Source of the DNA: Pseudoxanthomonas sp. X-1
Lineage (GTDB): Bacteria > Pseudomonadota > Gammaproteobacteria > Xanthomonadales > Xanthomonadaceae
Assembly: GCF_020042665.1 (NCBI RefSeq)
Contig: NZ_CP083376.1
Coordinates: forward strand, 2,144,001 to 2,208,000
Length of the DNA: 64,000 nt
Direction: 5' to 3'
This document shows, in pieces, positions 8,186 to 17,416 of the stretch. The translations under genes were made by a program, and so were the position numbers. Every line of letters begins with the position of its first letter. Position 1 is the stretch's first letter. The notes below the pieces were generated by a model. The model was not told where the DNA came from, did no database searches, and worked only from the letters and a program-made list of their open reading frames with translations.

Positions 8186-11100
8186 TCAGGCGCTGCGCTC
8201 GCTGTCGGTCGTGCCGCCGTGGCTGTCGTTCTGCGCGGGCGCCTGCTCGTCGGACACGCGCGGGGCGGGCGACGGTTCGAACAGATGGCGTGTCACCGAA
8301 CGCGGCGTCTGCGCGTCGGCGGCGAAGAACAGCGAGCCGGTGGCCGCCGCGGGCTTGGGCGCGGCCGGCGCGTCGGCCTGCGTCTCGGCCTCCGCGGCCT
8401 GTTCCGCGACCGGGGCTTCGGCGACGGCCGCAGCGGGTTCCGCCTGTGCCGGAAGGTCGCGCTGTGCGTCTTCGCTGACCGCGGTGGCCGCCACGGGCGA
8501 TGGCGCCTCGGCGACCGGCGCGATGGCGGGCACCGGCGCGGGTTCGGGCTCGATCTCGGTCACCGCCGGGGACGGCTCGGGCTGCACTTCGACGCTGACG
8601 TGGACTTCCGGACCCTGGGCGGCGGGCGGCGCCGCGGGTAGCGGGTCGGCGGCGACCGGTTCGATCGCGGGCTCGGCCGAGGCCTGCGGCCTGGCGGCTT
8701 CCACGAGCGGGCCCGCGGCCGTAGCCGCCGGCGCTTCGGTCGACGTCTCGACCTGGTCGACAGGCGTCGACGGCTTGCTGTCCGGCGCGACGGCCGCGAC
8801 CACGGCGGTCGCGCTGGCCGCGGCCACCGCGGCGGTGGCCGCCTCGGCGCGCACGCGCGGCCGGGCCGCCGGCTCCGCCGGGGCCGGCGCCTCGGCGTCG
8901 TCGAAGTCGAACTCCGGCTGCGAGGCGGACGGCACGACCACCGGCTCTTCTTCGCCGGCGTCCTGGTCGAGCTGTTCGCCGGCGGCCTGTTCGCCATTGC
9001 CGCGACGACGACGGCGACCGCCGCGACGGCCGCGGCGACGGCGGGGCGTGCCGTTCTCGTCGACGGCATCGGCGCCATCGGCATGCGCTTCGTCCTGCTC
9101 GTCCTGGCCGCCATCCTCGCTCGCGGCGGCCTCGATGGCCGACGGCGCGACCGGCGCGTCCTTGGACGGCTCGGCGACCGGCTCGGGCTTGGGCGCGGGC
9201 ACCGGCTGGGGCGTCTCGGCGCTCAAACCGGCGGTCACGGCCGTGGCCGCCAGCAGCTCGGGCGTGGGCTCGATCGGCTTGGCCGGCTCACGCGGCGGCC
9301 TGGGCGCGCGCGGCTGCGCGGGCTGGGCCTGCTGCGCCGGCGCTTCGGGCTGCGGCTTGTCCTGCTGCGGCTTGGGCTGCCTGGGCGGGTTCTGGTTCTG
9401 CGCGGCCTTGGGCTGCTGGGCCTGCTTGTTCTGCTGTCCCTCACCCTTGTTGCGCGGCGCCTGGCCGTTGCCGGCCTGCGCCTGGCCACCGTCGCGATTG
9501 CCGCGCGCGTCGCGGTTGTCGCGGCGCTGCTGGCCGTTCTGCTGGCCGCCGCGGACATTGTTGCCGCCCTGGCCGCGATTGCCTTCGTTGCCGTTGCGAC
9601 GCTGCTGACCGTTGTTGTTGCCGCGCTCGTTGCGGGCCGGACGCGCCTCACGGGCCGGCTGCGGCTGCGAGGCCGCCGGCGCCGGGGCGCTGGCCGCGCC
9701 GAACACGCGCTTGAGCCAGCCGACCACGCCACCGGTCGCGGCGGCGACCGGCTGCGGCGCCGGGGCGACGGGGACGGCCGCCGCGGGCTCGACCGGCGCC
9801 GGGGTCTCGCGCTCCTGGCGCACCGGAGCGGGCTGGGCGTGCTTGACCGTGGTCACCGCCGGGGCGGCGGGGATGTTGAGCTGGGCCTTGGTCAGCGCAT
9901 GCACCGGCAGCTTGCGCGGGGTGCCGCGCTGGTAGCTGGGCTTGCTCGACTCTTCGCCCAGCTCGTTCTCGCGCAGGCGGGTGACCTCGTAGTGCGGGGT
10001 GTGCAGCTGCTCGTCGGCGACGATGATGATCGGCGCATCGTGGCGCTGTTCGATCTCGCGCAGCGCGTTGCGCTTCTCGTTGAGCAGGTAGTTGGCGATC
10101 TCCAGCGGCGCCTGCACCAGGACCTGCCCGGTGTTGTCCTTCATCGCGTGCTCTTCGGCCACGCGGATGATCGACAGCGACAGCGACTCGACGCTGCGCA
10201 TGCGGCCATGGCCGTCGCAGCGCGGACACACGATCTGGCTGGATTCGCCCAGGCTCGGGCGCAGGCGCTGGCGGCTCATTTCCATCAGGCCGAAGCGCGA
10301 GATGCGGCCCAGCTGGACGCGGGCGCGGTCGTACTTGAGCGCGTTCTGCAGGCGGTTCTCGACCTCACGCTGGTGCTTGGAGGAGGACATGTCGATGAAG
10401 TCGATCACCACCAGGCCGCCCAGGTCGCGCAGGCGCAGCTGGCGGGCCACTTCCTCGGCCGCTTCGCAGTTGGTGTGGAACGCGGTCTCCTCGATGTCGC
10501 CACCCTTGGTGGCGCGCGCCGAGTTGACGTCGATGGCGGTCAGCGCCTCGGTCTGGTCGACCACGATCGAACCGCCCGAAGGCAGGCGCACGTTGCGCTC
10601 GTAGGCGGCCTCGATCTGCGACTCGATCTGGAAGCGGTTGAACAGCGGGATGTCGTCGGTGTAGTGCTTGAGCTTGCGCAGGTTGTGCGGCATGACCTGC
10701 TGCATGAACTCCTTGGCCGTCTCGTAGAGCTCGGCGGTGTCGACCAGGATCTCGCCCACGTCCGAGCGCAGGTAGTCGCGCAGGGCGCGCACGATCAGGC
10801 GCGACTCCTGGTAGATCAGGAACGGCGCCGGCTTGGCCAGCGCGGCCTCGGCCACGGCCTTCCACACGCTCAGCAGGTAATCCAGGTCCCACTGCAGCTC
10901 TTCGGCATCGCGGCCCACGCCGGCGGTGCGGATGATCACGCCCATGTCGTCGGGGATGGTCAGCGCGTCCATGGCCGCCTTCAGCGCGGCGCGGTCGTCG
11001 CCCTCGATCCGGCGCGAGACGCCGCCGGCGGTGGGCGAGTTGGGCATGAGCACCATGTAGCGGCCGGCCAGGGAGATGAACGTGGTCAGGGCCGCGCCCT

Positions 11101-11431
11101 TGTTGCCGCGCTCGTCCTTGTCGACCTGGACCACGACCTCCTGGCCCTCGCGCAGCAGTTCGCGTAGGCCGGCCTTGTGGTGATCGACCCCGGACTGGAA
11201 GTAGTCGCGGGAAATTTCCTTCAGCGGCAGAAAGCCATGGCGTTCTGCGCCGTAGTCGACGAAGGCCGCCTCCAGGGAGGGCTCGAGCCGGGTGATGCGG
11301 CCCTTGTAGATGTTGGACTTCTTCTGTTCCTTGGACGGCTGCTCGATATCGATGTCGTACAGCGTCTGCCCATCCACGATCGCCACGCGCAGTTCTTCTG
11401 CCTGCGTGGCGTTGATCAACATGCGTTTCAT
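8186..11431 (-). CDS. rne: Ribonuclease E
   Basis: 1081 aa. The N-terminal half is the catalytic domain: an S1-like RNA-binding fold opens it (...[13 protein letters not shown]...), and a Zn-link CPRC lies at C402/C405, where E. coli has C404/C407. The second half (from about residue 530) is low-complexity. It is rich in Arg, Gly, Asn and Gln, then in Pro, Ala and Glu, as in degradosome scaffold regions. Role: endonuclease for mRNA decay and rRNA/tRNA processing, membrane-associated. The start at 11431 begins [10 protein letters not shown], the conserved family N-terminus. A 5' gap of about 400 bp fits the long autoregulatory rne leader known in enterobacteria. Divergent from rluC, as in E. 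coli. Confidence 0.97.
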   Translation of the reverse strand: MKRMLINATQAEELRVAIVDGQTLYDIDIEQPSKEQKKSNIYKGRITRLEPSLEAAFVDYGAERHGFLPLKEISRDYFQSGVDHHKAGLRELLREGQEVVVQVDKDERGNKGAALTTFISLAGRYMVLMPNSPTAGGVSRRIEGDDRAALKAAMDALTIPDDMGVIIRTAGVGRDAEELQWDLDYLLSVWKAVAEAALAKPAPFLIYQESRLIVRALRDYLRSDVGEILVDTAELYETAKEFMQQVMPHNLRKLKHYTDDIPLFNRFQIESQIEAAYERNVRLPSGGSIVVDQTEALTAIDVNSARATKGGDIEETAFHTNCEAAEEVARQLRLRDLGGLVVIDFIDMSSSKHQREVENRLQNALKYDRARVQLGRISRFGLMEMSRQRLRPSLGESSQIVCPRCDGHGRMRSVESLSLSIIRVAEEHAMKDNTGQVLVQAPLEIANYLLNEKRNALREIEQRHDAPIIIVADEQLHTPHYEVTRLRENELGEESSKPSYQRGTPRKLPVHALTKAQLNIPAAPAVTTVKHAQPAPVRQERETPAPVEPAAAVPVAPAPQPVAAATGGVVGWLKRVFGAASAPAPAASQPQPAREARPARNERGNNNGQQRRNGNEGNRGQGGNNVRGGQQNGQQRRDNRDARGNRDGGQAQAGNGQAPRNKGEGQQNKQAQQPKAAQNQNPPRQPKPQQDKPQPEAPAQQAQPAQPRAPRPPREPAKPIEPTPELLAATAVTAGLSAETPQPVPAPKPEPVAEPSKDAPVAPSAIEAAASEDGGQDEQDEAHADGADAVDENGTPRRRRGRRGGRRRRRGNGEQAAGEQLDQDAGEEEPVVVPSASQPEFDFDDAEAPAPAEPAARPRVRAEAATAAVAAASATAVVAAVAPDSKPSTPVDQVETSTEAPAATAAGPLVEAARPQASAEPAIEPVAADPLPAAPPAAQGPEVHVSVEVQPEPSPAVTEIEPEPAPVPAIAPVAEAPSPVAATAVSEDAQRDLPAQAEPAAAVAEAPVAEQAAEAETQADAPAAPKPAAATGSLFFAADAQTPRSVTRHLFEPSPAPRVSDEQAPAQNDSHGGTTDSERSA

Positions 11432-11837
11432 TGTTGCGTTCCTCGCGCTGCTACCGCGCGGGGCGCCATGGCGTTTTTTGCCTCTGGAACGTTCGGCCGC
11501 CCCTCGCGCACAGCGCGGGTGGGGCGGGTTGGAGCTTCCAGCGCTTCGACACCACGGCGGGCCGCGGGAGCGCTTTGTCTTTGTCGGTGTTGCGGGACCG
11601 TCGGTGGCCGGCCGGGGGGCCGTTACCGCGCGGGACGTGTTCAGCTTCGGATGTCTGACGCATCCGGCGGGTGTCGGGGCCTGCCGGCGAGCCGCTAACA
11701 TGGCCGCCCCGGGGGCGGTGGTCGCGCACTGTGCCGGGCTTTCGCGAGGGAAGCTGGGCTTCTGGCCCGTGTAGAACTTTCCTGCGAAATCAAACCCTTA
11801 TCTCGCATCGCCGAGTGTAACAGAGAAGCTGCCGGAA
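11432..11837. other. 406-bp divergent rne/rluC intergenic region
   Basis: No conserved coding frame. By analogy with E. coli, where rne has a leader of several hundred bases that senses RNase E activity, most of it is probably the rne 5' UTR. The AT-rich stretch next to rluC (about 11775-11825) is the likeliest place for the divergent promoters. I could not fix -35/-10 boxes with confidence. Confidence 0.5.
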
Positions 11838-12818
11838 ATGACCGCACCACCACGCCCCGATCCGCCACCCGCCCGCAGCGCCGTGCGCACCGTGGTGGTG
11901 CCCGCCGACCGCGACGGCCAGCGACTGGACAATTTCCTGCTCGGCCAGCTCAAGGGCGCGCCGCGCAGCCTGGTCTACAAGCTGGTGCGCAGCGGCCAGG
12001 TCCGCGTGAACGGCGGCCGGGCCAAGGCCGAGCGCAAGCTGGCCGCCGGCGACGAAGTGCGGGTGCCGCCGGTCAGCCTGGAGGAGGCAGGGCCGAAATC
12101 GGCGCCGCCGGCGGGCTTCCTGGCGCGGATGGAGGCGGCGATCGTGTTCGAGGACGCGCGCCTGCTGGTCATCAACAAGCCCAGCGGGGTGGCCAGCCAC
12201 GGCGGCAGCGGCATCAGCCACGGTGCCATCGAGACCATGCGCGCCCTGCGCCCCGACCAGCCGCTGGAGCTGGTCCACCGCCTGGACCGGGACACCTCCG
12301 GCCTGCTGGTGCTGGCCAAGAAGCGTTCGGCCCTGACCGAGCTGCAGGCGCTGCTGCGCGAGGACGCCGGCCCGGCCAAGGGCATCCGCAAGCGCTACCT
12401 GACCCTGCTGACCGGGCGCCTGCCCGACGGCACCCTGACCGTGGACGCGCCGCTGCTGGTCGGCCTGCGCCAGGGCGGCGAGCGCCATGTCCAGGTCAAC
12501 GACGGCGGCAAGCCCAGCGTCAGCCACTTCAAGGTGCTCGAGCGGCGCGGCGGCCAGTCCTACTGCGAGGTGCTGATCGAGACCGGCCGCACCCACCAGA
12601 TCCGCGTCCACGCCCAGCACCTCGGCCACCCGGTCGCCGGCGACGACAAGTACGGCGATCCGGAGGCGAACAAGCGCCTGCGCGAGCAGATCGGCCTCAA
12701 GCGCCTGTTCCTGCACGCCGCCTCGCTGGAGTTCTCCCTCGACGGCGGCCGCACCCCGTACCTGCTCAACGCCCCGCTGGCCGACGACCTGGCCGCGGCG
12801 CTGGACGCATTGGGCTAG
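11838..12818 (+). CDS. rluC: 23S rRNA pseudouridine synthase RluC
   Basis: 326 aa. An S4 RNA-binding domain lies at about residues 25-85 (DGQRLDNFLLGQL). The RluA-family catalytic domain has HRLDRDTSG with catalytic D150. Near the end are the conserved GRTHQIRVH and GHPVAGDDKYG. RluC makes pseudouridines 955, 2504 and 2580 of E. coli 23S rRNA. The position divergent from rne is the arrangement seen in many gammaproteobacteria and favours RluC over RluD/RluA. Confidence 0.95.
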   Translation: MTAPPRPDPPPARSAVRTVVVPADRDGQRLDNFLLGQLKGAPRSLVYKLVRSGQVRVNGGRAKAERKLAAGDEVRVPPVSLEEAGPKSAPPAGFLARMEAAIVFEDARLLVINKPSGVASHGGSGISHGAIETMRALRPDQPLELVHRLDRDTSGLLVLAKKRSALTELQALLREDAGPAKGIRKRYLTLLTGRLPDGTLTVDAPLLVGLRQGGERHVQVNDGGKPSVSHFKVLERRGGQSYCEVLIETGRTHQIRVHAQHLGHPVAGDDKYGDPEANKRLREQIGLKRLFLHAASLEFSLDGGRTPYLLNAPLADDLAAALDALG

Positions 12819-12830
12819 CGAGGGCCGGAT

Positions 12831-14864
12831 TCAGTGGGCGAAGCCGATCGGTCGGCTGTTGCCCGGTTTCAGCGCCTGCTCTTCGTCCAGCCAGGCCAGC
12901 AGATCGCTCTGGCCCGCCTGACCGTCTGCCGCTTCCAGCCGGCGCCGGACCGCCGTGAAGTCGCCCGGGGTCAGCCGATCCAGGCGCTGCAGCCGGCGCG
13001 TGCGATCTGCCTCGTCCAGGTCAGGATGCAGACGATGCTGGGCCACGTGGCGCTCGAACAGCTGCAGGCGCTGGCGCGGATCCAGATAGTCGAAGCGCAG
13101 CTTGAAGTCGAACCGACGCAGCGCGGCGGCGTCCAGGGCGCCCATCAGATTGGTCGAGGCCACGAACACGCCCTCGAAGTCCTCCAGCCAGGTCAGCAGC
13201 TCATTGACCTGCGTGACCTCCCAGGCGGCCCGCGCACTCTGGCGGTCGCGCAGGAAGCTGTCGGCCTCGTCCAGGCAGAGCAGGGCGCCATCGCGCGTGG
13301 CCTGCTCGAACATGGCGGCGATCCGGGCCTCGGTCTGGCCCACCCAACTGCCCAGCAGGTCCGAGGCGCGTTTGCGGTGCAGGGGCATGTCCAGGCGCTG
13401 GGCCAGGGGCGCGGCCAGCGCGGTCTTGCCGGTGCCTGGAGGGCCGTACAGGCAGATGCGCGCCTGTGGACGGCGTTCCAGCAACGACAGTATCGGCGCC
13501 AGCGGTGGGGTGCTGCGGACCAGCTCGGGATCGAACGTGGTCTGCGGCCCGTCCTCTTGCAGCGGCGGCTCGCCGGCGATGCGCAGAAGCGCGTTCAGCG
13601 AGTCGCGCAGGATGCCTGCTCGCGCCTCGGGCGCCGGCGCAAGGCGCCGCATCAGGCGCGCGACCCGCGTGAAGTGCGCGGGCGCGAAGGCCTCCCGTTC
13701 GGCGATGCACTCCAGCAGCGACGCAGGAACCGGGGTGGCATCCAGCGCCCGTTCCAGCAGGGCGCGGCGGGCGCTGCGCGGCGGCGGCACCACTTCCAGC
13801 ACGATGTCGAACCGGCGCAGCTGCGAGTCGTCCAGCCCGTCGATGCGGTTGCCGATCCAGACACACGGCAGGGTCATGCTTTCCAGGCGCCGGTTGACCC
13901 AGCTCTTGTAGCTGACCTTGGGACTGTCGGCGCCGTTGCCGTGGCGGAAGACGTCCTCGATCTCATCGAACAGCAGCAAGGCCCGCGGGTTGTGCGCCAA
14001 GGCACGTTGGGCAGTCTCGAAGGCGCGCAGCCGCGCCAGCGCGTCGATCGGCTCGCCATCGCTGTCGGCGCTGCGCACGAGATAAAGCTCCATGCCCAGT
14101 GTGTTCGCCAGGGCGCGAGTGAGCTCGCTCTTGCCGGTGCCTGGCGGGCCGTGCAGCAGCACGTTGGCGCCCGATCCGTCTCGGCGCGCGGCGCGCAGCA
14201 GGTCGGCGATGCGTTGAACCGCCGCCTGCAGATGCCCGTAGTCGGCCAGCTTGAGCGTCCCGGGTTCGGCACGCTCGAACAGGCGGCCGAGGAAGCGTTC
14301 GTCCAGCACCCCATCCTCGAACAGCTGGCTGGTGTGGTCGGCCGGTTCCAGGCACTCGGACGCATCGCTGCAGTGCACGAAGCTGGCGTACAGCAGTCCG
14401 CTGGACAGCAACGCGCCACGTGGCCGGATGGTGTCGCGCAGCCGGGCCGGCGGGAGTTCCAGCGTATCGCCGAGCAGGCGCAGAAGGCCGCCGCGGGTGC
14501 CGGGCCAGCGCTTGGCGCCCGCCTCGACCGCGTCGATCAGCGGACGGTGGTCGTGCAGGATGCAGACGAACCACACCACGCGCAGCTGGTCGCGCGAGAG
14601 GCCGAAGATGCTGGCCAGTTCCTTGATGAAGGGCAGGGCGAGCGGCGTGGCCACGGCGCGCGGGCGCGCCAGCAACTGTTCGACCTTGGCGCGCGCGGCC
14701 GCCGTGTCGGCAGGTGCCTGGCGCACGCCGAGCGACAGCAGGCCCTGCGCGACGGTCGGCAGGATGTCGTCTTGTTTGATTGAGGAATTGAGCAGCTGGC
14801 GGTACAGGCGCAGCTGCCACACGCGCGCCGATGCGGCACGCAGGGAACGCAGTTTGGTGTGCAT
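12831..14864 (-). CDS. Tandem AAA+ ATPase (two AAA modules), function unknown
   Basis: 677 aa. About 235 N-terminal residues are helical and have no motif I recognise. Module 1 has Walker A GPPGTGKS (239-246), Walker B LLLFDEIED, sensor GNRID and a QLRRFD arginine-finger region. Module 2 has Walker A GPPGTGKT (474-481), Walker B LLCLDEADS and ALRRFD. Both modules look catalytically competent. The domain order recalls CDC48/p97-like unfoldases, but the N-domain is unrelated by eye, and bacterial double AAA proteins of this form are poorly characterised. It is a single gene converging on rluC (12-bp gap). Substrate not inferable. Confidence 0.88.
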   Translation of the reverse strand: MHTKLRSLRAASARVWQLRLYRQLLNSSIKQDDILPTVAQGLLSLGVRQAPADTAAARAKVEQLLARPRAVATPLALPFIKELASIFGLSRDQLRVVWFVCILHDHRPLIDAVEAGAKRWPGTRGGLLRLLGDTLELPPARLRDTIRPRGALLSSGLLYASFVHCSDASECLEPADHTSQLFEDGVLDERFLGRLFERAEPGTLKLADYGHLQAAVQRIADLLRAARRDGSGANVLLHGPPGTGKSELTRALANTLGMELYLVRSADSDGEPIDALARLRAFETAQRALAHNPRALLLFDEIEDVFRHGNGADSPKVSYKSWVNRRLESMTLPCVWIGNRIDGLDDSQLRRFDIVLEVVPPPRSARRALLERALDATPVPASLLECIAEREAFAPAHFTRVARLMRRLAPAPEARAGILRDSLNALLRIAGEPPLQEDGPQTTFDPELVRSTPPLAPILSLLERRPQARICLYGPPGTGKTALAAPLAQRLDMPLHRKRASDLLGSWVGQTEARIAAMFEQATRDGALLCLDEADSFLRDRQSARAAWEVTQVNELLTWLEDFEGVFVASTNLMGALDAAALRRFDFKLRFDYLDPRQRLQLFERHVAQHRLHPDLDEADRTRRLQRLDRLTPGDFTAVRRRLEAADGQAGQSDLLAWLDEEQALKPGNSRPIGFAH

Positions 14865-15068
14865 CTCGTTTCACCGGCGCAATGCGCCAACAGGTCACGG
14901 TTCCGCCTGGGCCTCATGCCCATGCGGGGGCGTCGCGATTACGACGCTGTGAGATTTCCTGGGTGAAAGGCGGCACGCATGACGGCGGTCCGGAAGGATG
15001 CGAAAAGAGGCGGCGATCCTACAGGCGTCGTGGCCGGTGGGCAAGCGGTCGCGCCGCTCGCCGGGCTT

Positions 15069-16268
15069 TCAGTCTTGTTGTTGCTGCAGCCGCCGTAGAC
15101 GGGGTGTGGCCATGGGGATCGAGAGCATGGTGCTCATCACCGCCATCAGCAGCAGGGCGGTGAAGGTGGCGCTGGTGATGATCGCCTTGTCCAGCAGGAT
15201 GTTGGCGAAGATGATCATGATCAGGGCCTTGGTCTGCAGCAGCCAGCCGATCAGGCTGGCCTCGCCGGGCTTCCACTTCAGCAGGCGGCCGGCCAGGTGC
15301 ACGCCGGCCAGCTTGCCGGTGACGGCGGCCACCAGCAGCACCAGCGCCGCCAGGAAGACGGTGACGCCGCCGACGTTCCATTCGGTGCGCAGACCGGTGC
15401 TCAGGAAGAACACCGGCATCATCACCAGCAGCACGTTGTGGCGCAGGCGGTCCATGTCGGCCTGGTCGAACCAGTGCGCGTCGATGACCACGCCGGCCAG
15501 GAACGCGCCGACCATGAAGTGCAGGCCCGACCAGTCCGCGCCGAACGCGCACAGCGCCAGCCAGATCAGCATCACGTACCAGCGGTCGCGTTCGCCGATC
15601 GCGCGCATCAGCTTGCGGAACAGCACGCAGGCCACCGCGAAGCCGACCAGGAAGCCGACCTGGCGGCCGATCCGCTCCCAGTCCAGCAGGACCAGGGCCA
15701 GCACGCCCCAGATGGCGATGTCGTCCAGGCTGGCGTAGCGCAGGATGCGCTGGCCGATGGGCTGGCGCAGGATCTCCAGCTTCTCCATCAGCAGGATCAG
15801 GATCGGCAGCGCGGTCACCGCGCAGGCCATGCCGACGCCGGTGACGAACTGCCAGGCCTGGCCCTGCGCGCCGATCCAGCCGGGCAGGCGCAGCAGGCCC
15901 AGCGCGGCCAGGCCGCCGAACAGCAGCGGCACGCCCAGCGCCAGGCCGGCCGTGATGCCGCTCTCGCGGCGGTTGGCCCAGGCCTGGCTGAGGTCCAGCT
16001 CGATCCCGGCGATCAGCACGAACAGCATCACCGCCCAGCCGCCCAGCCCGGTCAGGATCTGCACCACCTGCGGGGTGAACACGAACTGGTAGTAGCCCGG
16101 CAGGGCGGCGCCCAGGATGCCCGGCCCCAGCAGGATGCCGGTGAGGATCTGCACCACCACCAGCGGCGCGAAATACTCGGTGCGGCCCAGCCGCCAGATC
16201 AGGAACGGGATGCAGAAGATGATCGCCATGGCGATCAGGAACACTTCCATGGTGCTGACCGGATGCAT
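15069..16268 (-). CDS. CPA2-family cation:proton antiporter
   Basis: 399 aa, about 11-12 hydrophobic segments from residue 8 onwards, inner-membrane. It matches the Na+/H+ exchanger (CPA2/KefB-like) domain: GPGILG after TM2, FVLIAGIELDL, and CAVTALPIL in the ion-binding helix region. It lacks the RCK/TrkA-N regulatory domain found in KefB/C, so it is the short transporter-only form. The start at 16268 is one of two (MEVF at 16250 is possible). It ends in a glutamine-rich tail. It is divergent from the RIO kinase gene. Ion specificity is not predictable. Confidence 0.9.
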   Translation of the reverse strand: MHPVSTMEVFLIAMAIIFCIPFLIWRLGRTEYFAPLVVVQILTGILLGPGILGAALPGYYQFVFTPQVVQILTGLGGWAVMLFVLIAGIELDLSQAWANRRESGITAGLALGVPLLFGGLAALGLLRLPGWIGAQGQAWQFVTGVGMACAVTALPILILLMEKLEILRQPIGQRILRYASLDDIAIWGVLALVLLDWERIGRQVGFLVGFAVACVLFRKLMRAIGERDRWYVMLIWLALCAFGADWSGLHFMVGAFLAGVVIDAHWFDQADMDRLRHNVLLVMMPVFFLSTGLRTEWNVGGVTVFLAALVLLVAAVTGKLAGVHLAGRLLKWKPGEASLIGWLLQTKALIMIIFANILLDKAIITSATFTALLLMAVMSTMLSIPMATPRLRRLQQQQD

Positions 16269-16466
16269 CGGCGCTGTCGTCCCTTGGGCAGGAGCCGCGG
16301 TGGCGCGGCGGTGCGCGACTGTAGGGCGAGCCCGGTCGTCGCGACAAGCCCGGGCGCGGGCCGCCCCCCACGAAGCGCGATCGGATCTTCAACACCGCCC
16401 GGCCCGGGGATGCGACACTGGCCCGCCCCGCAACGGACCTGCGACGCAAGTCCCTGGCATGACGCG

Positions 16467-17324
16467 ATGAAGACTCCCCCCGGCCTGCTGGCCTTGATCG
16501 ACGATGGTGTGATCGACGAGGTGCTGCGACCGCTCAAGAGCGGCAAGGAAGCCTCGGTGTACGTGGTGCGTGCCGGCGACGAGGTGCGCTGCGCCAAGGT
16601 CTACAAGGACATGGCCCAGCGCAGCTTCCAGCAGCGCGTGCAGTACCAGGAAGGGCGCAAGGTGCGCGGCAGCCGCGAGGCCCGCGCCATGGGCAAGGCG
16701 ACCAAGTACGGCCGCAAGCAGGCCGAGGTGGCCTGGAAGAACACCGAGGTCGATGCGCTCTACCAGCTGCGCGACGCCGGCGTGCGTGTGCCCGAGCCCT
16801 TCGGCTACTTCCACGGCGTGCTGGTGATGGAACTGGTGACCGACGCGGAGGGCTTCAGCGCACCGCGCCTGGGCGAGGTCGAGCTGGAGGCCGGACAGGC
16901 GCGCGCGTTCCACGCGGTGCTGATGCGCCAGGTGGTGCGCATGCTGTGCTGCGGCCTGATCCACGGCGATCTGTCCGAGTACAACGTGCTAGTCGGTCCC
17001 GACGGCCCGGTGGTGATCGATTTCCCGCAGGTGGTCAGCGCCGGCGGCAACAACGCGGCGCGGCGCATGCTGCTGCGCGACGTCAACAATCTCACCGCCA
17101 GCCTGGGGCGCTGGGCGCCGGAACTGCTGGACACCTGGTACGGCGAGGAGATGTGGGCGCTGTTCGAGGCCGGCGCGCTGCAGCCGGACACGGTGCTGAC
17201 CGGCAGGTTCACGCCCGATACGCGCACGGCCGATCTGGACAGCGTGCGCGAGGCGATCAACGAGGCGAGGATCGAGGCCATGATCCGCCAGCAGGGGCGC
17301 GAGGCCGCGGCCGCGGACGATTGA
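16467..17324 (+). CDS. RIO1-family atypical serine kinase
   Basis: 285 aa. RIO-type phosphate loop SGKEASVYV (about 25-33). Catalytic HGDLSEYN at 166-173, with D168 the catalytic Asp. Metal-binding DFP at D185 replaces the DFG of ordinary kinases, as RIO kinases do. RIO kinases are known mainly from ribosome maturation in archaea and eukaryotes; bacterial members are scattered and their role is unclear. The start at 16467 is chosen because the protein then begins directly at the family N-terminus. A three-codon ATG-ACG-CGA-TGA at 16459 overlaps the start. The neighbours do not suggest a substrate. Confidence 0.9.
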   Translation: MKTPPGLLALIDDGVIDEVLRPLKSGKEASVYVVRAGDEVRCAKVYKDMAQRSFQQRVQYQEGRKVRGSREARAMGKATKYGRKQAEVAWKNTEVDALYQLRDAGVRVPEPFGYFHGVLVMELVTDAEGFSAPRLGEVELEAGQARAFHAVLMRQVVRMLCCGLIHGDLSEYNVLVGPDGPVVIDFPQVVSAGGNNAARRMLLRDVNNLTASLGRWAPELLDTWYGEEMWALFEAGALQPDTVLTGRFTPDTRTADLDSVREAINEARIEAMIRQQGREAAAADD

Positions 17325-17416
17325 GCCGGGCATCCCGGCGGGCATGACTTCGGATGGATGCGGCGGCGGCGGTTTGCTGGCACGCTGCGCCGGTTTCCCT
17401 TTCCGCCAGGCCTGCC

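Noticed and set aside
9400..9660. Arg/Gly/Asn/Gln-rich repeats as a separate repeat element
   Set aside because: They are codons of the RNase E C-terminal scaffold region, in frame with the catalytic domain.
14865..15068. Small RNA or small gene in the gap between the AAA gene and the antiporter
   Set aside because: Only GC-rich sequence without hairpin-plus-T terminator, promoter-like hexamers or a conserved reading frame.
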